DNA of 31,443 bases, from assembly GCA_905235315.1 (NCBI GenBank), contig CAJOLG010000016.1, positions 1 to 31,443 on the forward strand. The letters are read 5' to 3'. Shown here piece by piece: positions 24,379 through 31,443 of the stretch (within the stretch, counting starts at the first letter, position 1; each line of letters opens with the position of its first letter). A program made the position numbers and the translations under genes. Under the pieces are notes generated by a model. It was not told the origin of the DNA, searched no databases, and worked only from the letters and a program-made list of their open reading frames with translations. The stretch is from an uncultured Solobacterium sp. GTDB lineage: Bacteria > Bacillota_I > Bacilli_A > Erysipelotrichales > Erysipelotrichaceae.

Positions 24379-25524
24379 ATGCAAATCACTACTACTGCAA
24401 AGATTCAGGTCCAGGTTGAACCCGAACAGCGTGAGCTGTTGGATGTTACTATGGATACTTATCGCAGTGCTTGTAATTTTGTGGCGAATTACATCTTCCA
24501 GACGCATGACTTGAAACAGCTCTCTCTTAACAAGGCATTGTATTATGACCTCCGTGAACGCTATGGTCTGAAATCTCAGATGGCCCAGTCTGTTTTTAAG
24601 ACTGTTATTGCGAGATACAAAACCATCCTTGAAAACCAGCATGAGTGGATCAAACCCGATTTTTCAAAGCCACAGTATGACCTCGTGTGGAATAGGGACT
24701 ATTCTCTTACACAGGATCTGTTTTCCGTGAACACCCTGGCTGGTCGCGTGAAGCTGCCGTACTATACTGGCGGTATGGAGAAATACTTTGACCATGATAT
24801 CTATTCATTTGGCACGGCCAAACTCGTGAAAAAGCATGGCAAGTATTTTTTGCATATCCCTGTTACCAGAGATATTCCTGAAGCACTGGACTCGGAAGTT
24901 TGCAATATTGTTGGTGTAGACAGAGGGATTAACTTTGTTGTCGCTACATACGACAGCAAGCATAAGTCTGGTTTTGTTAGTGGCAAAGCCATCAAACAAA
25001 AGCGCGCGAAGTACAAACAGCTCCGCAAAGAACTTCAGCAAAAACAAACCTCTTCCGCAAGACGAAGACTTAAAGCTATCGGGCGACGAGAAAACCGTTG
25101 GATGAATGATGTCAATCATTGCGTGTCGAAGGCACTCGTTGAATCTAACCCGAAGCATACACTCTTTGTTTTAGAAGACCTGTCTGGAGTTCGTTCCGCC
25201 ACTGAAAAGGTGCGCCGCAAAGACCGCTATGTTTCTGTATCGTGGTCGTTCTATGACCTCGAACAAAAACTGAAGTACAAGGCGGCTCTTAATGAGAGTT
25301 CTGTAATAAGCGTAGACCCTCGTTACACAAGCCAGACCTGTCCTGTCTGTGGTCACACGGAGAAGGCTAACCGCGACAAGAAAAAACACATTTTCTGTTG
25401 CAAAGCCTGCGGTTATACGTCAAACGATGACCGCATTGGAGCTATGAATCTGTATCGCATGGGAATCAACTATCTTGCGAAGGATAGCCAAGTACCGGAT
25501 ACAGTGGCACCTCAGCAAGCCTGA
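24379..25524 (+). CDS. tnpB: RNA-guided nuclease TnpB of an IS605 element
   Basis: 381 residues, normal for TnpB, an ancestor-type relative of Cas12. The RuvC acidic residues are present: D181 (GVDRGIN), E266 (LEDLSG) and D351 (NDDRIGAMN). The zinc ribbon is CPVCG plus CKACG (about 322-346), and a Lys/Arg/Gln-rich bridge-like segment lies near 200-235. TnpB cleaves DNA next to a short TAM using an RNA from the element's right end, which helps retain the element. ATG 24379 follows GGGAGG; a GTG nine bases earlier is on the ribosome site itself. No inactivating change is seen. Confidence 0.92.
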   Translation: MQITTTAKIQVQVEPEQRELLDVTMDTYRSACNFVANYIFQTHDLKQLSLNKALYYDLRERYGLKSQMAQSVFKTVIARYKTILENQHEWIKPDFSKPQYDLVWNRDYSLTQDLFSVNTLAGRVKLPYYTGGMEKYFDHDIYSFGTAKLVKKHGKYFLHIPVTRDIPEALDSEVCNIVGVDRGINFVVATYDSKHKSGFVSGKAIKQKRAKYKQLRKELQQKQTSSARRRLKAIGRRENRWMNDVNHCVSKALVESNPKHTLFVLEDLSGVRSATEKVRRKDRYVSVSWSFYDLEQKLKYKAALNESSVISVDPRYTSQTCPVCGHTEKANRDKKKHIFCCKACGYTSNDDRIGAMNLYRMGINYLAKDSQVPDTVAPQQA

Positions 25525-25663
25525 GATGTCAGGGGCGTTGTCAATCGTCCCGCGATGTAACCCCACTGTCTGAGTAATTGGACAAGCGAAAGGTAGGAGT
25601 CGTAAGACATTTGCACTACCGGGGAGTTACAAGCCCACTTGCCTTGGCAGGTGGGTAGTTGAC
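25525..25663 (+). ncRNA. Probable omega RNA (reRNA) of TnpB
   Basis: The gene-free 3' part of the element between tnpB and the right end, where TnpB guide RNAs are encoded. GTAACCCC (25557-25564) pairs with GGGGAGTTAC (25621-25630) with one bulged A, closing a structured domain, and the 25634-25655 hairpin follows. The guide would be the flanking DNA starting near 25664. The assignment is from position and structure; RNA ends are unknown. Confidence 0.6.
25634..25655. repeat. Right-end hairpin of the IS605 element
   Basis: CCCACTTGCC, loop TT, GGCAGGTGGG: a 10-bp stem matching the left-end hairpin in length and outer sequence, followed by TAGTTGAC. Confidence 0.88.
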
Positions 25664-25685
25664 TGTATAATATTGTATCTATAAG
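25659..25685 (+). promoter_or_regulatory. Candidate hybrid promoter of aconitase at the IS right end
   Basis: TTGACT, whose first bases belong to the IS end, precedes TATAAG by 15 bases. TATAAT at 25666-25671 is another possible -10. ATG 25760 lies downstream with a GGGTGG ribosome site. Confidence 0.35.
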
Positions 25686-25759
25686 AAATCAATTTCCAAA
25701 GAATCAAAGGCGGGGTGAACCCTCCGATCTTCTGGAAAATGAAAGGGTGGAAGACAGAT

Positions 25760-27997
25760 ATGGAACTGAAAAACAGCGGTGTATTTTATGTAAACGGAAA
25801 ACCGTGCGAGGCATCAGAAGGGGTCTCAAAAGAAGAAGGAAGAAAGCGGACCATGGCATACCGCATTCTGGATGCGCATGACAATCACAGCGATCCGGAT
25901 GTTCTTCATATCACCTATGACTCTCTGACGAGCCATGATATTACGTATGTCGGCATTATTCAGACTGCCCGCGCATCGGGCATGGAAAAATTCCCGATGC
26001 CGTATGTTCTGACCAACTGTCATAACACACTGTGTGCCGTCGGCGGAACGATCAACGAAGACGACCACCAGTTTGCGCTCTCTGCAGCGCATAAATACGG
26101 CGGAATCTATGTTCCTCCGTGCATGGCGGTCATTCACAGCTATAACCGGGAATGCATGACCGGGGTCGGCCGAATGATTCTCGGCAGCGACTCACATACC
26201 CGTTACGGAGCGCTTGGAACCATGGGAATCGGCGAAGGCGGCGGCGAACTTGCCAAGCAGCTGGTCGGACGCACCTATGACATGGAACGGCCGAAGGTGG
26301 TACTCATCTATCTGACCGGGAAACTGCGTCCGGGTGTCGGCCCCCAGGATGTCGCGCTTTCCCTGGTTGCGGCGACCTATGAGAACGGATTTGTAAAAAA
26401 CAAGGTAATGGAGTTTGCCGGTCCGGGTGTGCATACCCTCAGCCAGGATGAACGCAACGGCATCGATGTCATGACCACGGAAACAACCTGCTGGTCTTCC
26501 ATCTGGGAAACGGACGAAGTGACAGAGAAGTATTTTGCGGCTCATAAACGGCCGGAAGCCTATCGCAGACTGGAGCCGGAAGAGGGCGCCTATTATGATT
26601 CCTGCATCGAGCTGGATCTTTCCGCTGTTGAGTGCATGATCGCACTGCCGATGCATCCAAGCTATGCACTGCCGATCAAAGAACTGAAACAGGATCCGAT
26701 CCGATATCTGAAAGAAGCCCAGGACCGCTCCAATCATCAGCTTAACGGCAAGGTTGCGATGGATCTTGTTTCCAAAGTGGATGCGGACGGAAACATCCAT
26801 GTGGATCAGGGAGTGATCGCAGGCTGCTCCGGCGGTATCTATGAAAACATCATGACGGCAGCGGCTGTGCTGAAGGATCAGGACTGCGGAAACGCCGAGT
26901 TCCGTCTCAGTATCTATCCGGACAGTATGCCTGTGTACAAGGAACTGGTGCGCACCGGCGCAGCAGCGGATCTTGTGACAAGCGGTGCGATTATCCGCGA
27001 AGCGTTCTGCGGCCCGTGCTTCGGTGCCGGTGATACGCCGGCCAACGGGGAATTCTCGATCCGGCACAGCACCCGCAACTTTCCGAACCGGGAAGGTTCC
27101 AAACCCGGAGAAGGGCAGATTGCCGGAGTGGCGCTGATGGATGCGCGTTCGATTGCGGCGACCGCATTGAACAAGGGAGTCCTGACAGCGGGGGATGAAG
27201 TGATCAGGGAATACCCGGACATCCCGGAAGCTGTATTTGACGACAGTATCTATGCCCGCCGGGTATACAACGGATGGGGAAAGGCAGACCCGGATTATGA
27301 ACTCCGGTTTGGCCCGAATATCAAAGACTGGCCGGAACAGCCGGTTCTGAGCGAGGATCTGCTCGTAAAGAATATTTCCTACATCACCGACCCGGTAACC
27401 ACAACCGATGAACTGATTCCGAGCGGAGAAACCTCCAGTTTCCGTTCCAATCCGCTGCGGCTTGCGGAATTCACACTCTCCCGGAAAGACCCGGATTATG
27501 TGCCGAATGCCAAGGCGGTAAAGAAGATCGATGAAAACCGCAGGGCGGGGATCCTCGATGAAGAACTGAAGACCGTGCTTGCGGCTCTGAAGAACGCGGG
27601 CATGGAACCGGATATTTCTTCCGTGAATGTCGGATCTTCGATCTATGCGCATAAACCCGGCGACGGAAGTGCGCGCGAACAGGCCGCATCCTGTCAGAGA
27701 GTGCTTGGCGGAAGCGCCAACTTCGCACGGGAGTATGCGACAAAGCGGTACCGTTCCAATCTCATCAACTGGGGCATTCTGCCGTTTGTGACCTCCAGTT
27801 CCGAGCTTCTGGAACTGAATGACTGGGTTTATCTCCCGAAAATCCGTGAGGCGCTTCTGAACGGCAGTGCGGTAACGGCATATATTGTGAAACCGGACGG
27901 CCGTGTGCTTCCGTTTGAAACAGAACTGGGTGCGCTGGAGCCTGCAGAGCGGGAAATCCTTGCGAGCGGATGTCTGATCAACTACTACAAAAACTGA
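25760..27997 (+). CDS. Aconitate hydratase
   Basis: 745 residues. It isomerises citrate and isocitrate through a [4Fe-4S] cluster. The cluster cysteines are C356 (AGCSGG), C417 and C420 (FCGPCFGAG), spaced 61 and 3 residues apart, close to classical aconitase. LGSDSHTRYGALG (about 145-160) is the second signature. The C-terminal swivel domain contains NVGSSIYAHKPGDGSAREQAA. The size and spacing fit the single-chain aconitase family of anaerobic Firmicutes. ATG 25760 has GGGTGG upstream; an earlier in-frame start at 25715 is less likely. A role beside citrate synthase is clear from context. Confidence 0.93.
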   Translation: MELKNSGVFYVNGKPCEASEGVSKEEGRKRTMAYRILDAHDNHSDPDVLHITYDSLTSHDITYVGIIQTARASGMEKFPMPYVLTNCHNTLCAVGGTINEDDHQFALSAAHKYGGIYVPPCMAVIHSYNRECMTGVGRMILGSDSHTRYGALGTMGIGEGGGELAKQLVGRTYDMERPKVVLIYLTGKLRPGVGPQDVALSLVAATYENGFVKNKVMEFAGPGVHTLSQDERNGIDVMTTETTCWSSIWETDEVTEKYFAAHKRPEAYRRLEPEEGAYYDSCIELDLSAVECMIALPMHPSYALPIKELKQDPIRYLKEAQDRSNHQLNGKVAMDLVSKVDADGNIHVDQGVIAGCSGGIYENIMTAAAVLKDQDCGNAEFRLSIYPDSMPVYKELVRTGAAADLVTSGAIIREAFCGPCFGAGDTPANGEFSIRHSTRNFPNREGSKPGEGQIAGVALMDARSIAATALNKGVLTAGDEVIREYPDIPEAVFDDSIYARRVYNGWGKADPDYELRFGPNIKDWPEQPVLSEDLLVKNISYITDPVTTTDELIPSGETSSFRSNPLRLAEFTLSRKDPDYVPNAKAVKKIDENRRAGILDEELKTVLAALKNAGMEPDISSVNVGSSIYAHKPGDGSAREQAASCQRVLGGSANFAREYATKRYRSNLINWGILPFVTSSSELLELNDWVYLPKIREALLNGSAVTAYIVKPDGRVLPFETELGALEPAEREILASGCLINYYKN

Positions 27998-28038
27998 ATG
28001 CATGGCGGTCTGAGCCGGCAACTATGATCATCAGTCAG

Positions 28039-28067
28039 AAAAAGCGAAGCGGAGGCTTCGCTTTTTT
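28039..28067. terminator. Bidirectional terminator between aconitase and the M18 peptidase
   Basis: AAAAAGCGAAGC, loop GGAG, GCTTCGCTTTTT: a perfect 12-bp stem with T-runs on both strands. Confidence 0.9.
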
Positions 28068-28092
28068 GGACAGGGATGGATGAGGCAGCGGT

Positions 28093-29388
28093 TTAGCTCT
28101 GAATGCGGAGCGTGTGATCTTCCGCAGAGATGACGCTGGAATAGAACTCCGTCATCGCATCGATCAGATATTGGGTGTCTGCGGTCCCGGCAGTTTCAAA
28201 GCATGAATGCATGGCGAGCTGCGGGAGGCCGATATCGACGGTATTAATACTGAGATGGCTGTTGAGCAGATGGCCGAGGGTGGATCCGCCCCGGATATTG
28301 GAGTGATTCGCAAATTCCTGAACGGGAACACCGGCCCGCTGACAGATTGTTTTGAAGACGGCGGAGCTCACCGCATCGGTGCTGTAGAGCTGGGCGCCGG
28401 AATGCTTGATGACGATTCCTCCGTTCAGCCGCGGCCGCAGGGAAGGATCTGCTTTTTCGGGGAAGGCAGGGTGCACTGCATGTGCGTTGTCGGCGCTCAC
28501 AATAAAGGAGTCCGCCAATACCGGATAGATATCCGAGATCCCGAGACTGTGCAGAATACGGTCCAGGATATCCTGGAGAAATGTTCCGGCTGCGCCCTGT
28601 TTTGTCATCGATCCCACTTCTTCGTTGTCAAACAGCGCAAATACCGGAACGGCAGAGGATTCCCGCGCACGCAGGAAACCCTGCAGATCCGCAAACCCGC
28701 ACTGCAGGTCATCCAGGCGGGGAGAGCAGAGAAATTCGTTCTCCGCCCCAAAGATAAATCCGGAACCCCGCTGTACGGCAAAGAGTTCATAACTCAGAAT
28801 ATCTTCTTCCGTTACGCTGATCGTTTCTGCGATCACGGAACGAAAGGACTTTCCGGAAGATTCCGAACGGAACAGGGGGAGAAGTTCCTTTTGAAAGTCG
28901 TATGCATGTCCTTCATTGACACTGCGGTCCATATGAATGGCAAGGGACGGAATCACAAAGAGATCGCGGTCAACATAAACGAGCCGCTGTTCCACTCCGC
29001 TGCGGGTTTTTACACAGACGCGTCCGGCACACGTAAGCGGCCGGTCAAACCACGGTGCCGCCAGCATTCCGCCGTACCGTTCGGTATTGATCCGGATCAG
29101 CGATTCGGATTTCACTTCCGGGTCGGGTTTGATCTTAAGCATCGGACTGTCGCTGTGACTGGCTCCGATCATAAAGCTGCGAACCGGGTTTTTCGGAATC
29201 CGGAACGCGATGAGGGAAGAGAGATTGCGTACGACATAGTACTTCCCGCCGGCCTGCAGATCCCACGTGCGGTTTTCCTCAAGCGGGGAATACCCGCTGT
29301 CCCGCAGAATGCCTTCCGTGGTGTTCGCCGCATGAAACGCGGTGGGGGATGATTGAATAAACTGAAGCAGCTCGTGGTTGATATTCAT
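28093..29388 (-). CDS. M18 family aminopeptidase
   Basis: 431 residues, the standard length of bacterial M18 (PepC/aspartyl-aminopeptidase-like) enzymes, which release N-terminal residues from cytoplasmic peptides with two metals. Metal and catalytic motifs are ASHSDSP (H78, D80), SPRLDDLQC, FDNEEVGS (the Glu pair), SADNAHAVHP and LPQLAMHSCFE near the C-terminus. AGGAG lies before the ATG. Specificity (acidic versus other residues) is not predictable. Convergent with aconitase, divergent from the LTA-synthase-like gene. Confidence 0.94.
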   Translation of the reverse strand: MNINHELLQFIQSSPTAFHAANTTEGILRDSGYSPLEENRTWDLQAGGKYYVVRNLSSLIAFRIPKNPVRSFMIGASHSDSPMLKIKPDPEVKSESLIRINTERYGGMLAAPWFDRPLTCAGRVCVKTRSGVEQRLVYVDRDLFVIPSLAIHMDRSVNEGHAYDFQKELLPLFRSESSGKSFRSVIAETISVTEEDILSYELFAVQRGSGFIFGAENEFLCSPRLDDLQCGFADLQGFLRARESSAVPVFALFDNEEVGSMTKQGAAGTFLQDILDRILHSLGISDIYPVLADSFIVSADNAHAVHPAFPEKADPSLRPRLNGGIVIKHSGAQLYSTDAVSSAVFKTICQRAGVPVQEFANHSNIRGGSTLGHLLNSHLSINTVDIGLPQLAMHSCFETAGTADTQYLIDAMTEFYSSVISAEDHTLRIQS

Positions 29389-29452
29389 AGAATTCTCCTG
29401 TTAAAAATTGGTGAACCAGGCAAAAACCTGCTTTATTTCGGTTCAGAAAGAG

Positions 29453-29458
29453 TATAAT
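29453..29458 (+). promoter_or_regulatory. -10 box of the LTA-synthase-like gene
   Basis: TATAAT ends 11 bases before ATG 29470, with no Shine-Dalgarno between; the -35 is weak. Confidence 0.5.
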
Positions 29459-29469
29459 ACAAATTTAGT

Positions 29470-31443
29470 ATGGAAAACGAAAGCAGAACGGACATCGAAA
29501 CGGAACATCGTTACGGAAGACGGCTGGCAGGGGTAATTTTCGCAGTCGCTTCCGTTATTTATGAGGAAATCGTTCTGAATCTCTCTACGATCCACACGCT
29601 TTCCCGTCTCTGTATTCCGCAGATTCTTCTGTTTTCTGCGGCATACGGCATTCTGATCTTCTGGGCGGGATCGCTGTTCCGCTCGCCGAAGACAAACCGT
29701 ATTGTCCGAGGTCTGCTGTATGTGATCCTCTGCGATCTTTACGGGGTGTATTACTTTGTATACCGGACGTTCAAGGTCTTCTATGATGTGAACACGGTCT
29801 TCTCCGGCGGGGCCGGAGCGGCAGAGGGGTTTACGGAACAGATCATCAAAATGACGACCAGCCCTTCGGGGATCTCGCATATCATTCTCTTTCTGATGCC
29901 GTTTCTGCTGTATGTGCTGTTTATGCGGCGGATTGACAGCGGAGAGGCAAGAACGGTAAGAGAACGGTTTGCGCTCTACGCCGCAACCCTGCTGTTTGCG
30001 GTCTGCGGAATCCGGTATGTGCACGGCGATACCTTATTTGAGCGGGTTTATGCCGATGAGTATTCGTTCCAGACCGCGGTTGCGGATTTCGGCCTGATGA
30101 CCGGCCTGCGTCTCGATGTGGAGCACAATCTCCGGAATCGGAATGATGCGGCCGTATTCAACGAAGATCCGGTTCTTGAAGAAGCCGCCGATCCGGAAAC
30201 GGAGCCGATCGTATCTGCCGTGGAAAAAACTGCGGTATACGGCCTCAGCAGGATGGATATCAACTTCGACCGGCTGATTGACGAAGGCGATGCCGTTACC
30301 CGCCAGCTGGATGAGTATGTGCGGGCGCAGAAACCGTCAAAGCAGAATGCATATACCGGAATGTTTGAAGGAAAGAATCTGATCTTCGGCGGAAGCGTTC
30401 TCTGCCGAGGTCATTGATCCGGTGCGGACGCCGACCCTGTACCGCCTTGCGACAAAAGGCATCAACTTCACGGATTATTACCAGCCTGCCTCTGCGGGAA
30501 CGACCGGCGGGGAATATGAAAATGTCTTCGGGCTTCTTCCCAGTGAAGGGGGATCCTCCTTCAAGATCACATCACGGTTCCATAATGTGATGACCATGTC
30601 CTATCAGCTGAATGAGCTCGGATATAACGGCTGGGCATTCCATAATAACGACTACACGTTCTATGACCGAAATGTCACTCATAACAACCTCGGGTATTCC
30701 AACGGCTATACGGGATACGGAAACGGTCTGGAAGACCGCATCACAAACCAGTGGCCGGAAAGTGACGCGGAAATGATCGAGGCGACACTGGATGAGTACA
30801 TTGATGCGGAGCCGTTCAATGTTTATTACATGAGTGTGAGCGGGCATAATCCGTATGAGGGCGGAAACGCCATGGCGGTGAAACACCGGGATCAGGTTAA
30901 GGATCTCGACGGATACAGCGAATCGGTAAAGAATTATCTTGCGGCGAATCTCGAACTCGAAGACGCAATGACCTATCTTGTGGACCGGCTCGAAGAGAAG
31001 GGCATCGCGGATGACACGGTGATCGTGATCGCAGCAGACCATTTCCCGTACGGCCTGGATTACGGTGCTTCCCTCAATGAAAGCAACAACCTCGCCAACC
31101 TGTACGGCTATCTGCCTGCCAATTATCTGGAGCGGGACCACAACCGCCTGATTCTCTGGAGCGGATGTCTGGAAAATGAGGAGCCGATCATTGTGGATTC
31201 CCCGACTTCAAGCCTGGATATCCTGCCGACACTGCTGAATCTCTTCGGCATCGAATGGGACAGCCGGCTTCTTCCGGGGCGGGATGTATTCTCTGACCGG
31301 ATGCCATTGGTATTCAATCTGAACTATGACTGGAAAACGGACAAGGGAACCTATATTGCGGGCACCGGCGTATTCACCCCGAATGAAGGAGTGGAAGTCA
31401 GTGACACGTATGTGGACAGTATCCGGCAGATTGTAAAGAACCG
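29470..31443 (+). pseudogene. LTA synthase-like sulfatase-family membrane protein, frameshifted and cut by window end
   Basis: The first frame (29470 to stop at 30417) encodes five membrane segments (about 15-35, 50-72, 78-95, 135-155, 165-180) and an extracellular linker, then meets the phosphatase-like domain at NLIF. After residue 306 one extra base (30388) shifts the frame; from 30389 a second frame runs open to the window end with AEAFS (metal Glu), SAGTTGG (nucleophile Thr), SGHNPY and AADHFPYG (Asp-His). These are the LtaS/alkaline-phosphatase-superfamily positions. Compared with the usual NLIFIxxEAF, about five bases seem lost. Either the gene is a recent pseudogene or the base call is wrong. 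An intact enzyme would polymerise glycerol phosphate or transfer phosphoglycerol on the cell surface. Confidence 0.85.

Larger units (their letters stand above)
23840..25663. mobile_element. IS605-type insertion sequence (tnpA and tnpB divergent)
   Basis: About 1.8 kb. The two ends carry matching 22-base imperfect palindromes (CCCACTT...AGGTGGG) at 23857-23878 and 25634-25655, as in IS200/IS605 elements that transpose as single strands without inverted repeats or target duplication. It encodes a Y1 transposase on minus and TnpB on plus. Base composition is visibly more AT-rich than its neighbours. Exact ends are approximate: the left is placed about 15 bases outside the hairpin and the right just after GTAGTTGAC. 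Confidence 0.88.

Noticed and set aside
23857..25655. CRISPR-like repeats
   Set aside because: The two similar hairpins are the two ends of one IS605 element, not a spaced repeat array.
26192..28021. Long minus-strand open frame of 609 codons
   Set aside because: Antisense shadow of aconitase, produced by the high-GC codon pattern; its product is Arg/His/Phe-rich without motifs.

Overview
This 31.4 kb window is bacterial chromosome with about 53% GC by eye. Shine-Dalgarno starts, short gaps, many perfect intrinsic terminators, a T-box leader on trpS, Cof-type HAD hydrolases, cardiolipin synthases and a lipoteichoic-acid-synthase-like protein all point to a Bacillota (Firmicutes) host. An Erysipelotrichia- or Clostridia-like gut lineage is my guess, from general character only. 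It is mostly a housekeeping region with one insertion sequence; I see no prophage, CRISPR array or integrated plasmid.

Left part (1-8.5 kb): a co-directional envelope and lipid run (end of a cardiolipin synthase, a membrane-anchored amidase, a patatin-like lipase, a HAD phosphatase). A terminator and an extended -10 promoter separate it from a large adenosine-deaminase-like protein with a Rossmann/SLOG-like C-terminal domain. Then come a TtcA-type tRNA thiolase, a 59-residue EF-hand-loop membrane protein, a metallo-beta-lactamase-fold hydrolase, a tRNA-Val whose 3' end is tandemly duplicated, and an SGNH esterase.

Middle (8.6-19.4 kb): a 1081-residue membrane sensor (two seven-bladed propellers, Y_Y_Y domain, one membrane helix, SpoIIE/PP2C phosphatase), a second, complete cardiolipin synthase, a DUF1232 protein, an iron-sulfur flavoprotein, a MATE exporter, a tyrosine phosphatase, an SPFH protein with a small membrane partner, another HAD phosphatase and tRNA-Gln.

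Right part (19.5-31.4 kb): carbon-nitrogen metabolism. gdhA, trpS (Trp T-box) and citrate synthase lie on the minus strand; aconitase lies on the plus strand. Citrate synthase and aconitase make isocitrate, and GDH links 2-oxoglutarate to glutamate; isocitrate dehydrogenase is not in the window. An IS605-type element (tnpA and tnpB divergent, hairpin ends, probable omega RNA) sits in the gltA/acn intergenic region next to a 7-7-7 inverted repeat that looks like an operator. An M18 aminopeptidase and a frameshifted LTA-synthase-like gene, cut by the window edge, finish the region.

The least explained items are the adenosine-deaminase/SLOG-like protein, the propeller-SpoIIE sensor with an attenuator-like leader, the EF-hand membrane mini-protein, and the IS605 inserted between two TCA-cycle genes.
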